Of a stretch of 35,692 bases of DNA, positions 24,401 through 32,303 are shown piece after piece. Every line of letters begins with the position of its first letter. The stretch's first letter is position 1. The notes below the pieces were generated by a model. It was not told the origin of the DNA. It ran no database searches and was given only the letters and a program-made list of their open reading frames with translations. The translations under genes and the position numbers were made by a program. Origin of the DNA: Bacteroidota bacterium (GTDB taxonomy: Bacteria; Bacteroidota; Bacteroidia; Chitinophagales; LD1); the NCBI GenBank assembly GCA_016722375.1, contig JADKJG010000014.1:1-35692 (forward strand), in the 5' to 3' direction.

Positions 24401-24469
24401 CAAGACAATGATGATGCTCATCACCACCGTAAGAACCGGACGCCTTAAACTTAGACTGGAGAGACTCAT
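21404..24469 (-). CDS. RND efflux transporter permease (AcrB/HAE1 type)
   Basis: The 1021-residue protein is an inner-membrane proton-driven pump. It starts MSLSSLSLRRPVLTVVMSIIIVLFGLIGF (first membrane helix). It shows the RND duplicated plan: two large periplasmic loops (for example YTGANADVIESQITEPLEKAI and GVPGIRTISS) and 12 predicted helices. The proton-relay pair Asp401-Asp402 lies in GLVVDDGIVVTEN in helix 4. Length is typical and the frame is intact. Gene order MFP, RND, TolC on one strand marks a complete tripartite export system. The substrate cannot be read from sequence; drugs or other amphiphiles are usual for HAE1 members. Confidence 0.95.
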   Translation of the reverse strand: MSLSSLSLRRPVLTVVMSIIIVLFGLIGFKFLGVREYPSIDPPTITVRTSYTGANADVIESQITEPLEKAINGVPGIRTISSASNLGSSVITVEFNVGYSLEAAANDVRDKVSQAARQLPQDIDAPPVVTKADANSDAIISMTVQSDTRNVTQLSDYAENVLLDRLQTIPGVSGVQIWGQRKYSMRLWIDPMKLAAKELAFNDVENALARENVDLPGGKIYGSATELIVRTFGRMTTEDDFNNLIIKATDNQVIQLKDIGYAVLGPENEESVLKESGIPMVALALVPQPGSNYLEISKEFYKRYEDIKKDLPDDIKVDIALDSTLFVKRSIEEVVETLGIAFLLVVLIIYLFFRNWLIALRPLIDIPVSLIGAFFIMYLAGFSINILTLLAIVLATGLVVDDGIVVTENIFKKLEKGLNKHQAAEEGANEIFFAVIATSITLAVVFIPIIFLQGFVGSLFREFGIVLAGAVLISAFVSLTLTPVLNVLLTTKDSSHGKFYLMTEPFFEWVDRSYRSSLQAFMKKRWMAFPVIAVCFGLIVLFGKILQTELAPLEDRSLFRMSITAPEGTSYDYMSQYVDKLTAFIMDSVPEKKVLLSIVAPGFSGSGAVNIAFMRVALTNPKDRVRSQQQIVGALNKSVSKFNEGKVFAIQEQTISVGLAARTSLPVQFVIQTTDIDKLKEKLPLFLDRANKSSVFQGVDVNLKFNKPELQVIIDRLKAAELGVSVMDISRTLQLAFSAGRLGYFIMNGKQYQVIAQVERSNRDKPLDLASLFVRNNRGQLIQLDNLVKVEEQSNPPQLYHYNRYKSATVSAGLAPGQALGDGIAEMRTIADSTLDASFSTALSGPSRDFDESSSNTSFAFILALILIFLILAAQFESFIDPFIIMFTVPLALAGALLSLWMFNQTINIFSEIGIIMLIGLVTKNGILIVEFANQKRKAGEDKISAVIDASALRLRPILMTSLATSLGALPIALALGSGAQSRIPLGIVVIGGIMFSLILTLYVIPAMYSYMSRTKKSHGY

Positions 24470-24487
24470 TTTCTTTTACCTACCCGT

Positions 24488-25552
24488 TTACTCTGTCAAT
24501 TTTTTCAACTTCAAATCCATACCAGGCTTTACATACATGATGGCAGTGGTTACGACCGTGTCGCCGGGCATAATGCCATCAGTTACCTGTATATAGCTTT
24601 CAGTTCTGATTCCGGTTTCTACAATTCTGAAATCTGCTTTGCCATCTTTGAGAACGATTACTTTTTTAGTACGCGCTTCGGGAATGATGCTTTGGGTAGG
24701 AATCATCATTGCATTATCAATAGCCTTTAAACCCAAGTCAATTTTTGCAAAAGCACCAGGCAATAAGGTTGCCTTTGCGTTTCCTACTAGGGCACGTGCC
24801 TTGATCGTTCGCGTAGTTTCATCAACATGTGGTTCAATAGCAAATATTTTTCCAGAGAAACTTTCGGAGAATCCATCCACGGTAAATTTGATTAGATCTC
24901 CTTTTCTCATAGAAGATTGATATTTCTCCGGGACAGAAAAATCTACTTTTAATGGATCTATCTGTTGCAGGCTGGCTATGGAGACACTGGGTGAAACAAA
25001 AGCGCCTATGCTTACATTTCGCAAACCCATAATGCCATTAAAAGGAGCCTTTATTTCTGTTTTTGTAATCTGCGCCTGTACATAATCTATATCGGCACTA
25101 ATCCCCTTCAAAGCAGTCAGCGCATTGTCATAATCTTGTTGCCCGATACCATTAATAGCCAGTAATTGTTTTAGCCGCTGCTCTGTCTTTTCGGCTGTTT
25201 CTTTTTGGGCTTCGAGTTTACGGAGTTGCGCTTGCAAATCGGCATCAAATAATTTAACCAATAGAGCGCCTTTGGTTACGGGGGCACCTTCGTTCAGGTT
25301 AAGCTGAGTAATCTTGCCGGAAACTTCGGCATGTAATTCCACATCCTCGTTAGCAAGCAAAGTACCCGAAGCGATTATTTTATTCTCTAATGTTTTTGGC
25401 TGAACAATAAAGCCCTCCACCGACATTGAATTCGGGGGACCTCCGGCAGGACCTCGACCTGCTTTCTCGGGCGGATGTAGGACTTTGTTATAAATGATAA
25501 CTCCACCGATGAGCAGAACGATTCCCCCAAAAAACCAGATTGATTTACTCAT
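24488..25552 (-). CDS. RND efflux periplasmic adaptor (membrane fusion protein)
   Basis: The 354-residue product starts MSKSIWFFGGIVLLIGGVIIYNK, an N-terminal membrane anchor. Then come a lipoyl-like half (GTLLANEDVELHAEVSGKI), a coiled-coil hairpin (LRKLEAQKETAEKTEQRLKQLL), the second lipoyl half (IKAPFNGIMGLRNVSIGAFV), a beta barrel (LPGAFAKIDLGL) and a membrane-proximal domain. It bridges pump and channel. The ORF is open further upstream to 25726, but the residues there (MMAIAIFLREPSKF...) are not family-like, so ATG 25552 is preferred. First gene of the operon, 18 bp before the pump gene. Confidence 0.92.
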   Translation of the reverse strand: MSKSIWFFGGIVLLIGGVIIYNKVLHPPEKAGRGPAGGPPNSMSVEGFIVQPKTLENKIIASGTLLANEDVELHAEVSGKITQLNLNEGAPVTKGALLVKLFDADLQAQLRKLEAQKETAEKTEQRLKQLLAINGIGQQDYDNALTALKGISADIDYVQAQITKTEIKAPFNGIMGLRNVSIGAFVSPSVSIASLQQIDPLKVDFSVPEKYQSSMRKGDLIKFTVDGFSESFSGKIFAIEPHVDETTRTIKARALVGNAKATLLPGAFAKIDLGLKAIDNAMMIPTQSIIPEARTKKVIVLKDGKADFRIVETGIRTESYIQVTDGIMPGDTVVTTAIMYVKPGMDLKLKKLTE

Positions 25553-26551
25553 TGGGAAAAAATTTAAGGGCGCAAAGGTTAAAAAAAAAGGCTCATAGAG
25601 GCATTTCAACGTAAAAAATATCTCTTTGTTCAGCATAATAATTGTTATACCGTTATAGAGGACTAATTTTTCAGGAGCTAATTGAAATTTTGACGGTTCT
25701 CTCAAAAATATCGCGATAGCCATCAACTATATAACCTATCTTAATTTGCATCCAACTGTGCTTGGGCTTTTCAAACTCCTCTTATAAATCTAGACAACCT
25801 GAGAATCCGGCTCTTACTAAATCCCTGTTTTTAGCTAACAGGTGCCGAGTAGCTACGGACAGAGACCTATCTTTAGCTAACAGGGACCGAGTAGCTACGA
25901 GTAGGCACCTTTCTCTTACTAACAGGGACCGAGTAGCTACGAACTGGGACCTGTCTCTTGCTAACAGGGACCGAATAGCTGGAGATGGGTACCGAATAGC
26001 AAAGGATCAGTCAAAAGTGGAAAGAGATGAGGACACTTTGGCAAAGAACTTGCTGAAAAGACAAAATCTAATACATATATAGCTACCCCTTTTGTAACAC
26101 ATATTTTCAGACAATAATCATGATCGAACTAATCTGGAAAGGGAAATACAAAGACGAGAAAAAATAACTCTTGTGTGCTATGTATATTTTGTTCACATCA
26201 AATAAACAACTATTTTCTATTTTTTAGCAGCCTATTTTTTAACCTACATCAGTCCATTTACAGTTAAAAATCTGCGTAATTCTTTTTCGTCAATTCTATT
26301 GTGTAATAGGGTAGAAAACGAATACAAATTATGAGCGATGGTTTCTTCTTTAGATGCTGAATATGAATTTGGTATTTTAATATTTGGAGCGGGAGTAATT
26401 GATAAATAATGTTGATAAATAAACTAAACGAAAATACCCGATATGAACCTCTTAATCATACTTTAGCCTCCAATCAGGGACTATTTATAGTAGAGCATTT
26501 ATAAATTACTGTCTGATAACAATCATCGTAAACTCATCATAAAACCAGCTT
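25553..26551. other. divergent intergenic region with 21/42-bp array
   Basis: About 1 kb lies between the efflux operon (minus) and the collagen-C1q gene (plus), and must hold both promoters. Positions 25814-26065 hold a 21-bp array. The AT-rich stretch 26086-26551 has no coding frame I trust; a small direct repeat TTGATAAATAA occurs at about 26399-26422. No clear TAnnTTTG promoter was assigned. Confidence 0.55.
25814..26065. repeat. 21-bp-period array with 42-bp higher-order unit
   Basis: CTAACAG starts at 25835, 25877, 25919 and 25961, exactly 42 bp apart, followed by GGACCGAGTAGCTACGA. The intervening half units (CGAACTGGGACCTGTCTCTTG-like) align with them at 21 bp through GGGACC. Further decayed units start at 25982 (GAGATGGGTACC), 26003, 26024 (GAGATGAGGACA) and 26045. 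About 12 units in all. The plus frame 25762-26082 is open and encodes heptads (SLANRDR, VATSRHL), probably as a byproduct. Confidence 0.82.
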
Positions 26552-29500
26552 ATGAAAAGAAAGCTACTATCAATTACAGCCATACTACTAACGATTTTCG
26601 CTTCTGTAGTTGCGCAGGTTCCCCAAAAGATTAATTATCAGGCAGTGGTTAGAGATGTCGCAGGACAACCTCTTCCAGATGGGTCAAACGTAACAGTCCG
26701 GTTTCAGATCCATGATGGAAGCATTCAGGGGCCGGTTGTTTTTCAGGAAACAAGTAGTGCAACCACTAATCAGTTTGGGCTAATTTCATTGGTGATTGGA
26801 TCCTCTGGCAATTTGAATTCGGTTAACTGGGGTGTTTCATCGAAATATTTACAAGTTGAGGTAGATCCTAATGGAGGGAATAATTATACCGACATGGGGA
26901 CTTCGCAGTTGTTGAGCGTTCCTTATGCGTTATTTGCTGCTAATAGTGCAAATGGTCCTCCGGGTTCTACAGGTCCACAGGGAGCCACAGGCCCTGCTGG
27001 TGCCATAGGCCCTGCCGGAGCCGACGGACCAACTGGTTCAGCTGGCCCTCAGGGGACTCAAGGTGTTGCGGGTATTCCCGGAGCAACAGGAGCTACCGGT
27101 ATGAATGGAATTCAAGGTCCCGCAGGAGCTACAGGTGGTGTTGGGCCACAAGGGCCAACTGGGATAGCTGGAGCAGATGGTGTTACAGGAGCAACTGGAG
27201 CTAACGGCATTCAAGGTGCTCCAGGAGCTACAGGCGGTGTCGGACCACAAGGACCTACGGGTGCCGCCGGAGTGGATGGCGCTGTAGGTGCAACCGGCGC
27301 TGATGGCGCACCGGGCGCAACCGGCTCTACTGGAGCGGATGGTGCTTCGGGTGCTCAAGGGCCGACCGGGTTAGATGGTGCCACAGGGCCAACTGGTGGT
27401 GCTGCAAACTTAAGTGGTACACGTAACTATGTAGTGAAATTTACACCGGACGGGTTGAACGGAGGAAACTCTCAAATATTTGATACAGATTCAACCATCG
27501 GGATTGGAACAACAAATCCACTGACACAAGTACATATAAATGGAGCTAACTTCGGCGAGGTTCTTATTTCTTCTCCTGGCAGTTCTGCAGGTCTGATTGT
27601 TTCTGCTTTATCACCGGGCAGTCCTTCAGCTTTGGTCTCAGACAAAGCAAGCTCAACAGGCCAAAATGGAATAATCTTGTCAAAAGGGCTGGTCACATCA
27701 CCAAATTGGTTGATTGGAACAGCGTTTTCGGACGACCTGAGATTCTTTAACTATGATATGGCTACTAATTTTGGTTATGGCGATGTGTTGAATATATCTC
27801 CAAGTACCGGTAATATCGGTATAGGTACCCCAACTCCAGGAGGGCTGGTTGAAATAAACTCGGCCAACAATTTTGCAAACTATTTACAAACTTTTAATGG
27901 ACAGAATCTACTTAATATGGTAGATACTTTTGGATTGGTATTTCAAGGCCAGGCACTCCTGAATCAGGAAAACGCGGGAGACGGATATAATATCTTGTCT
28001 AACAAATCGGGAGCATTCGAAAATGCAGCTTTTGTAAAGGACAATATAAATTCTGGAACTTCAACCATGCTTCTGATCGGTAACTTGGCTCCGGGCGCGC
28101 CTACTCTGGAAGTAGATGCTTATGCCAATCAGGTTGCGGCTATGTTTTTTGGCTCGGTCAGTATTATTGATGGTACCGAAGCAAAGAATCGAGTATTTAC
28201 TTCTGATTCTTTAGGTAATGGTTCTTGGAAAGATTTAAGTTCGCTAGGTGCTATTGGTGCTACTGGACCTACGGGTGCAGATGGAGCCAATGGGCCGGCA
28301 GGAGCAGATGGCGCTACAGGTGCAAACGGGAATGACGGAGCTACAGGCCCACAAGGTGAACCGGGCGCAACAGGTGCTACTGGTCCGCAAGGTGATATTG
28401 GCCCCATCGGTCCAACAGGTCCTAGTGGAGGTCCAATCGGCCCAACAGGCGCAGACGGAAATGACGGAGCTACAGGCCCACAAGGTGAACCGGGCGCTAC
28501 AGGCGCTAATGGTAATGATGGAGCCACCGGTCCACAAGGAGAGGTTGGCCCTACAGGCGCTGATGGTCCAACAGGACCAGGAGGAGGAGCAACGGGTGCA
28601 ACAGGCGCAAACGGGAATGACGGAGCTACAGGTCCACAAGGTGAACCGGGCGCTACAGGTGCCAATGGTAATGATGGAGCCACCGGTCCGCAAGGAGAAG
28701 TTGGCCCTACAGGCGCTGATGGTCCAACAGGACCAGGAGGAGGAGCGACGGGTGCAACAGGAGCAAACGGGAATGACGGAGCTACTGGCCCACAAGGCGA
28801 GCCGGGCGCTACAGGCGCTAATGGTAATGATGGAGCCCCCGGTCCACAAGGAGAGGTTGGCCCTACAGGCGCTGATGGTCCAACAGGACCAGGAGGAGGA
28901 GCAACGGGTGCAACAGGAGCAAACGGGAATGACGGAGCTACTGGCCCACAAGGCGAGCCGGGCGCTACTGGTGCCAATGGCAATGATGGAGCCACCGGAC
29001 CGCAAGGAGAGGTTGGCCCTACAGGCGCTGATGGTCCAACAGGACCAGGAGGAGGAGCGACGGGTGCAACAGGGGCAGATGGTAATGACGGAGCTACTGG
29101 CCCACAAGGTGAACCGGGCGCTACTGGTGCCAATGGCAATGATGGAGCCACCGGACCGCAAGGAGAGGTTGGCCCTACAGGCGCTGATGGTCCAACAGGA
29201 CCAGGAGGAGGAGCGACGGGTGCAACAGGGGCAGATGGTAATGACGGAGCTACTGGCCCACAAGGTGAACCGGGCGCTACAGGTGCCAATGGCAATGATG
29301 GAGCCACCGGTCCGCAAGGAGAAGTTGGCCCTACAGGCGCTGATGGTAACGACGGTGTTACTGGTCCTCAAGGAGATTTGGGTCCAACAGGAGCAAATGG
29401 TAATGATGGAGCCACCGGTCCACAAGGAGAGGTTGGTCCTACAGGCGCTGATGGTCCAACAGGGCCAGGAGGAGGAGCAACGGGTGCAACAGGCGCAGAC

Positions 29501-30988
29501 GGAGCTACTGGTCCACAAGGTGAACCGGGCGCAACGGGTGCAAATGGTAATGATGGTGCCACCGGTCCTCAAGGAGAGGTTGGCCCAACAGGCGCTGATG
29601 GTCCTACAGGGGCAGGAGGAGGAGCAACTGGTGCAACAGGAGCAGACGGAAATGACGGAGCTGTAGGCCCTAAAGGAGATACCGGCGCTACTGGAGCTGA
29701 TGGTAATGATGGAGCTGTAGGTCCAAAAGGAGATACCGGAGCTACGGGTGCCAACGGTAATGACGGTGCTGTTGGTGCAACAGGTGCTAATGGTAACGAT
29801 GGAGCTGTAGGCCCTAAAGGAGATACCGGCGCTACAGGTGCCAATGGTAATGACGGTGCTGTTGGTGCAACAGGTGCTAATGGTAACGATGGAGCTGTAG
29901 GCCCTAAAGGAGATACTGGAGCTACGGGTGCTAATGGTAACGACGGTGCTGCCGGCCCAACTGGAGCTGATGGTAATGATGGAGCTGTAGGCCCTAAAGG
30001 AGATACCGGAGCTACGGGTGCGAATGGTAATGATGGCAATAATGGCCCACAAGGTATTACTGGACCGACAGGACCAATTGGCCCAACAGGCGGGGGATCC
30101 GCCAATTTGAGTGGAACAGAAAACTATATTATAAAATTCACGCCGGATGGTCAATCAGGGGGGAATTCTGTTATGTACGATGATGGAACTCACGTTGGAA
30201 TCGGCACAACAAGCCCTTCTGCTTACTTGGATATTTATGAAACTACTATAGGCTCACTGACTGACCTGATTAATCTGGCGAATGACGGCGATGGCTTCAA
30301 TATTGTATCCTACAAGACGGGGGTAGGTATCGCTAATAGTTTTGCAAAAGATAATGATACATCGGGATCATCTACCATGTATATTAGTGGCAATCTAGAG
30401 TTGGGAACCCCGACTTTGGAGGTTTATGCGGGCAATAATGAACTTGCCGCCTATTTAGGTGGTCAATTAAAGATTGTAGATGGCACTGAAGGAGAGAATA
30501 AGGTACTGACGAGTGATGCTGATGGTTTGGCTTCTTGGAAGGACTTAGAGGCTATTACAGGTAGTACGGTGGCTTTTAGCGCTGGAGACCAGATAGGCAC
30601 TGGTGTTTTAGATCTCACCACAACACCAATGATTTTTGATTCGGTTTTCTATAACTTAGGAGGAGGTTATGATCCAAACACTGGGGAATTTACTGCACCA
30701 GTGACAGGATTGTATCATTTTGATGCTTCAATTTTGTGGGGATTCCCTCCAGTCTTCCCAGTTGCAGGGGGCTACTATGAGCTTGACTATTTAGTGAACG
30801 GCGTTGTTACAAATGTAGAGATTCAAACATTCGCCGCCGGTGAATGGAGCAATTTATCCAGATCTACTGATCTATATCTAAACGTGGGAGATATTGTGAG
30901 TGTTCAAATATTGCATAATAGTGGCACAGTAGAGGTTACAACACCGGATGCAGCTAATTCAACCTTCACAGGACATTTAATTCGTTAA
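26552..30988 (+). CDS. secreted collagen-like protein with C-terminal C1q/TNF-like domain
   Basis: The 1478-residue protein has a signal peptide (MKRKLLSITAILLTIFASVVAQ). An N-terminal domain of about 110 residues follows (QKINYQAVVRDVAGQPLPDG...SVPYALFAANSA), common in bacteroidotal surface proteins. Collagen tract 1 is at about residues 135-283. Next comes a spacer with NLSGTRNYVVKFTPDG and IGIGTTNP phrases. Collagen tract 2 (about 566-1181) has a 52-residue tandem repeat. A second copy of the spacer follows, and then a domain at about 1337-1478 with C1q hallmarks: FDSVFYN, YDPNTGEFTAPVTGLYHFDASI, LNVGDIVSVQIL and a final FTGHLI. A C1q-like head could trimerise the triple helix. Role: extracellular fibre or adhesin (inference). 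No T9SS signal was recognised at its end. Confidence 0.92.
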   Translation: MKRKLLSITAILLTIFASVVAQVPQKINYQAVVRDVAGQPLPDGSNVTVRFQIHDGSIQGPVVFQETSSATTNQFGLISLVIGSSGNLNSVNWGVSSKYLQVEVDPNGGNNYTDMGTSQLLSVPYALFAANSANGPPGSTGPQGATGPAGAIGPAGADGPTGSAGPQGTQGVAGIPGATGATGMNGIQGPAGATGGVGPQGPTGIAGADGVTGATGANGIQGAPGATGGVGPQGPTGAAGVDGAVGATGADGAPGATGSTGADGASGAQGPTGLDGATGPTGGAANLSGTRNYVVKFTPDGLNGGNSQIFDTDSTIGIGTTNPLTQVHINGANFGEVLISSPGSSAGLIVSALSPGSPSALVSDKASSTGQNGIILSKGLVTSPNWLIGTAFSDDLRFFNYDMATNFGYGDVLNISPSTGNIGIGTPTPGGLVEINSANNFANYLQTFNGQNLLNMVDTFGLVFQGQALLNQENAGDGYNILSNKSGAFENAAFVKDNINSGTSTMLLIGNLAPGAPTLEVDAYANQVAAMFFGSVSIIDGTEAKNRVFTSDSLGNGSWKDLSSLGAIGATGPTGADGANGPAGADGATGANGNDGATGPQGEPGATGATGPQGDIGPIGPTGPSGGPIGPTGADGNDGATGPQGEPGATGANGNDGATGPQGEVGPTGADGPTGPGGGATGATGANGNDGATGPQGEPGATGANGNDGATGPQGEVGPTGADGPTGPGGGATGATGANGNDGATGPQGEPGATGANGNDGAPGPQGEVGPTGADGPTGPGGGATGATGANGNDGATGPQGEPGATGANGNDGATGPQGEVGPTGADGPTGPGGGATGATGADGNDGATGPQGEPGATGANGNDGATGPQGEVGPTGADGPTGPGGGATGATGADGNDGATGPQGEPGATGANGNDGATGPQGEVGPTGADGNDGVTGPQGDLGPTGANGNDGATGPQGEVGPTGADGPTGPGGGATGATGADGATGPQGEPGATGANGNDGATGPQGEVGPTGADGPTGAGGGATGATGADGNDGAVGPKGDTGATGADGNDGAVGPKGDTGATGANGNDGAVGATGANGNDGAVGPKGDTGATGANGNDGAVGATGANGNDGAVGPKGDTGATGANGNDGAAGPTGADGNDGAVGPKGDTGATGANGNDGNNGPQGITGPTGPIGPTGGGSANLSGTENYIIKFTPDGQSGGNSVMYDDGTHVGIGTTSPSAYLDIYETTIGSLTDLINLANDGDGFNIVSYKTGVGIANSFAKDNDTSGSSTMYISGNLELGTPTLEVYAGNNELAAYLGGQLKIVDGTEGENKVLTSDADGLASWKDLEAITGSTVAFSAGDQIGTGVLDLTTTPMIFDSVFYNLGGGYDPNTGEFTAPVTGLYHFDASILWGFPPVFPVAGGYYELDYLVNGVVTNVEIQTFAAGEWSNLSRSTDLYLNVGDIVSVQILHNSGTVEVTTPDAANSTFTGHLIR
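28441..29510 (+). repeat. 156-bp tandem repeat in the collagen tract
   Basis: GGAGGAGGAGC recurs at 28580 and 28736 (156 bp apart) and again in later units, about six in all with some shortened. The 52-residue unit is 17 Gly-x-y triplets plus one extra Gly (GPGGGATG), so every unit breaks the triplet phase by one residue. Near-identical DNA shows recent expansion or homogenisation; expect length variation between strains and assembly collapse. Confidence 0.85.
29650..30045 (+). repeat. KGD-containing collagen repeats
   Basis: The C-terminal part of tract 2 is built from GNDGAVGPKGDTGATGA-type units. The Lys residues of the tract are confined to this block, next to the C-terminal head. Lys-Gly-Asp pairs are known to stabilise bacterial triple helices that lack hydroxyproline. 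Confidence 0.75.
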
Positions 30989-31022
30989 TCTGTAACTCAA
31001 TTAAAACTAAAAAACAGTAGTT

Positions 31023-31523
31023 ATGAAAAAGACAATAATCACAGCCCTTATTTCGGGAACCTTGTTTGTTTCCTATGGACAACAAAGAATTATAGGTGGC
31101 GAAACGAATACACCCAAATCAGCTCTATTACAAGAAGCTGCCAGGGTGAGGTTGCAATCAAGTACTGAAAGTCAGGCAAAGAGTACACAGATTCTTTCCA
31201 ACGAGCAGCTAAAAGCGAAACAAGATGTCGCTGGCGCCGAGCGTTTAAGAGCTATGTCAGCGATGCAGAAAAAACAGAGCGGGAAAGCTACCATTTTGGA
31301 AATGAATCAATCAAAGGAGCATCATGCAGTTGCTCCCTTAACGCCAGAGCAAAACGAAGCACGAATTGCCCGGATGAATGCATATAAGGAAATGCAGGTA
31401 GCAAGAGAAAAGGCAAATACCTCTAAATTGAGCGTTCAACCACCATCTTCAAGTCCTAGAAGATCTTTAAGCCAGCCTTCGCGGCCGACTTCTATTCTGG
31501 AAAGAGGTGCAAAAAGTAAGTAA
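31023..31523 (+). CDS. small secreted protein of unknown function
   Basis: The 166-residue product starts MKKTIITALISGTLFVSYGQQ with a signal peptide. The rest is charged and mostly helical (ALLQEAARVRLQSSTESQ, ERLRAMSAMQKKQSG, EQNEARIARMNAYKEMQVAREK), with a Ser/Pro-rich end. It belongs to no family I recognise. It begins 34 bp after the collagen-C1q gene and ends before a strong terminator, so both are probably co-transcribed. An assembly or chaperone role for the collagen-like fibre is possible but only a guess from position. Confidence 0.7.
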   Translation: MKKTIITALISGTLFVSYGQQRIIGGETNTPKSALLQEAARVRLQSSTESQAKSTQILSNEQLKAKQDVAGAERLRAMSAMQKKQSGKATILEMNQSKEHHAVAPLTPEQNEARIARMNAYKEMQVAREKANTSKLSVQPPSSSPRRSLSQPSRPTSILERGAKSK

Positions 31524-31547
31524 AAATCTAGTTCAGTAATTTATGAG

Positions 31548-31577
31548 AAGGAGCCGAAGTTTTGGCTCCTTTTTTTA
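31548..31577 (+). terminator. rho-independent terminator
   Basis: AAGGAGCC and GGCTCCTT form an 8-bp stem around GAAGTTTT, followed by a T run. It ends the collagen-C1q / small secreted protein unit. Confidence 0.85.
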
Positions 31578-31658
31578 TTGATACAGGTTCTGTTGTCTAT
31601 ATTTTTGGAATTCTAAAAGGCACTGGTGAAAATTATTTGTAGCAGGAGTCAAGAAAAG

Positions 31659-31689
31659 TTTGTCCATTTGAAAAAACACCCTATTTTTA
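31659..31689 (+). promoter_or_regulatory. Bacteroidota-type promoter
   Basis: TTTG at 31659-31662, a 19-bp spacer, then TATTTTTA at 31682-31689, which fits TTTG-N19-TAnnTTTG except for the last base. It lies 14 bp before the ATG at 31704. Confidence 0.5.
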
Positions 31690-31703
31690 CTCAAAATTAG
31701 ATT

Positions 31704-32234
31704 ATGAAGAAAATATACATTGCTATCACGGCGCTTTTTACAGCAGGTTTTTTGAATGCACAAATGCTTACTCCAACGGTAATTGCCAGTGCGGGTGGTT
31801 TTGCAACCGGTTCTGGATCCAATAATTTTACCTTATCTTATACGGTCGGCGAAATGACGATGGTTGAAACGTTTAACGCAAACGGCATTTGGTTGACTCA
31901 AGGATTTCAACAACCAAATGATCAGGTTACTGGTTTATTAGATTTAGTAGGAGATGGATTCGGTTCTTTTGTTGTTTATCCTAATCCTGCGGTAGATAAT
32001 GTATGGTATGGTTTTGAACTTCCTGAAGCTGGAAGAGTTTCCATCGCTATGTACAACGCTATTGGTCAGAACATCGGTCAGCTATACCAAAGCAATTATG
32101 ACAATGGGAAGATTGTTCAGCAGACAAACGTTTCTACTCTGGCTGCCGGTCTTTATATGTTGACCATGAATTTTACTTCTAACCGAGACAACAAGGAACA
32201 CGTAATCACCAAGAAATTTCAGGTAATAAATTAA
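31704..32234 (+). CDS. secreted protein with T9SS type A C-terminal sorting domain
   Basis: The 176-residue product starts MKKIYIAITALFTAGFLNAQ, a signal peptide. A short domain follows (LTPTVIASAGGFATGSGSNN, LSYTVGEMTMVETF, LTQGFQQP), usual in small bacteroidotal exported proteins. The last 80 residues form the type IX secretion sorting domain: VVYPNPAVDNVWYGFELPEAG, VSIAMYNAIGQ, LAAGLYMLTM and the terminal KKFQVIN. It should cross the outer membrane by T9SS and be attached to the surface or released. It has its own promoter and terminator. Confidence 0.88.
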   Translation: MKKIYIAITALFTAGFLNAQMLTPTVIASAGGFATGSGSNNFTLSYTVGEMTMVETFNANGIWLTQGFQQPNDQVTGLLDLVGDGFGSFVVYPNPAVDNVWYGFELPEAGRVSIAMYNAIGQNIGQLYQSNYDNGKIVQQTNVSTLAAGLYMLTMNFTSNRDNKEHVITKKFQVIN

Positions 32235-32264
32235 TTCTTAAAGGTTTTTTTGTAATCAATCTGG

Positions 32265-32297
32265 ACCCCGGAAGCAATTCCGGGGTTCTGTTTTTTT
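32265..32297 (+). terminator. rho-independent terminator
   Basis: ACCCCGGAA-GCAA-TTCCGGGGT, a 9-bp stem with a 4-nt loop, followed by TCTG and seven T. It lies between the convergent T9SS-protein and uvrB genes. Confidence 0.85.
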
Positions 32298-32303
32298 ATG
32301 GAG

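Noticed and set aside
24488..25726. Upstream start of the adaptor gene at 25726
   Set aside because: The additional 58 residues are not adaptor-like; ATG 25552 directly precedes the membrane anchor.
28129..29307. Long minus-strand frame of Pro-Val-Ala-Pro repeats opposite the collagen-like gene
   Set aside because: It is the antisense shadow of Gly-x-y codons; the plus strand has a signal peptide, domains and a terminator.
28248..29666. Plus-strand 472-codon Gln/Leu-rich frame within the collagen-C1q gene
   Set aside because: Out-of-frame reading of the 156-bp repeat; it stays open only because the unit length is a multiple of three.
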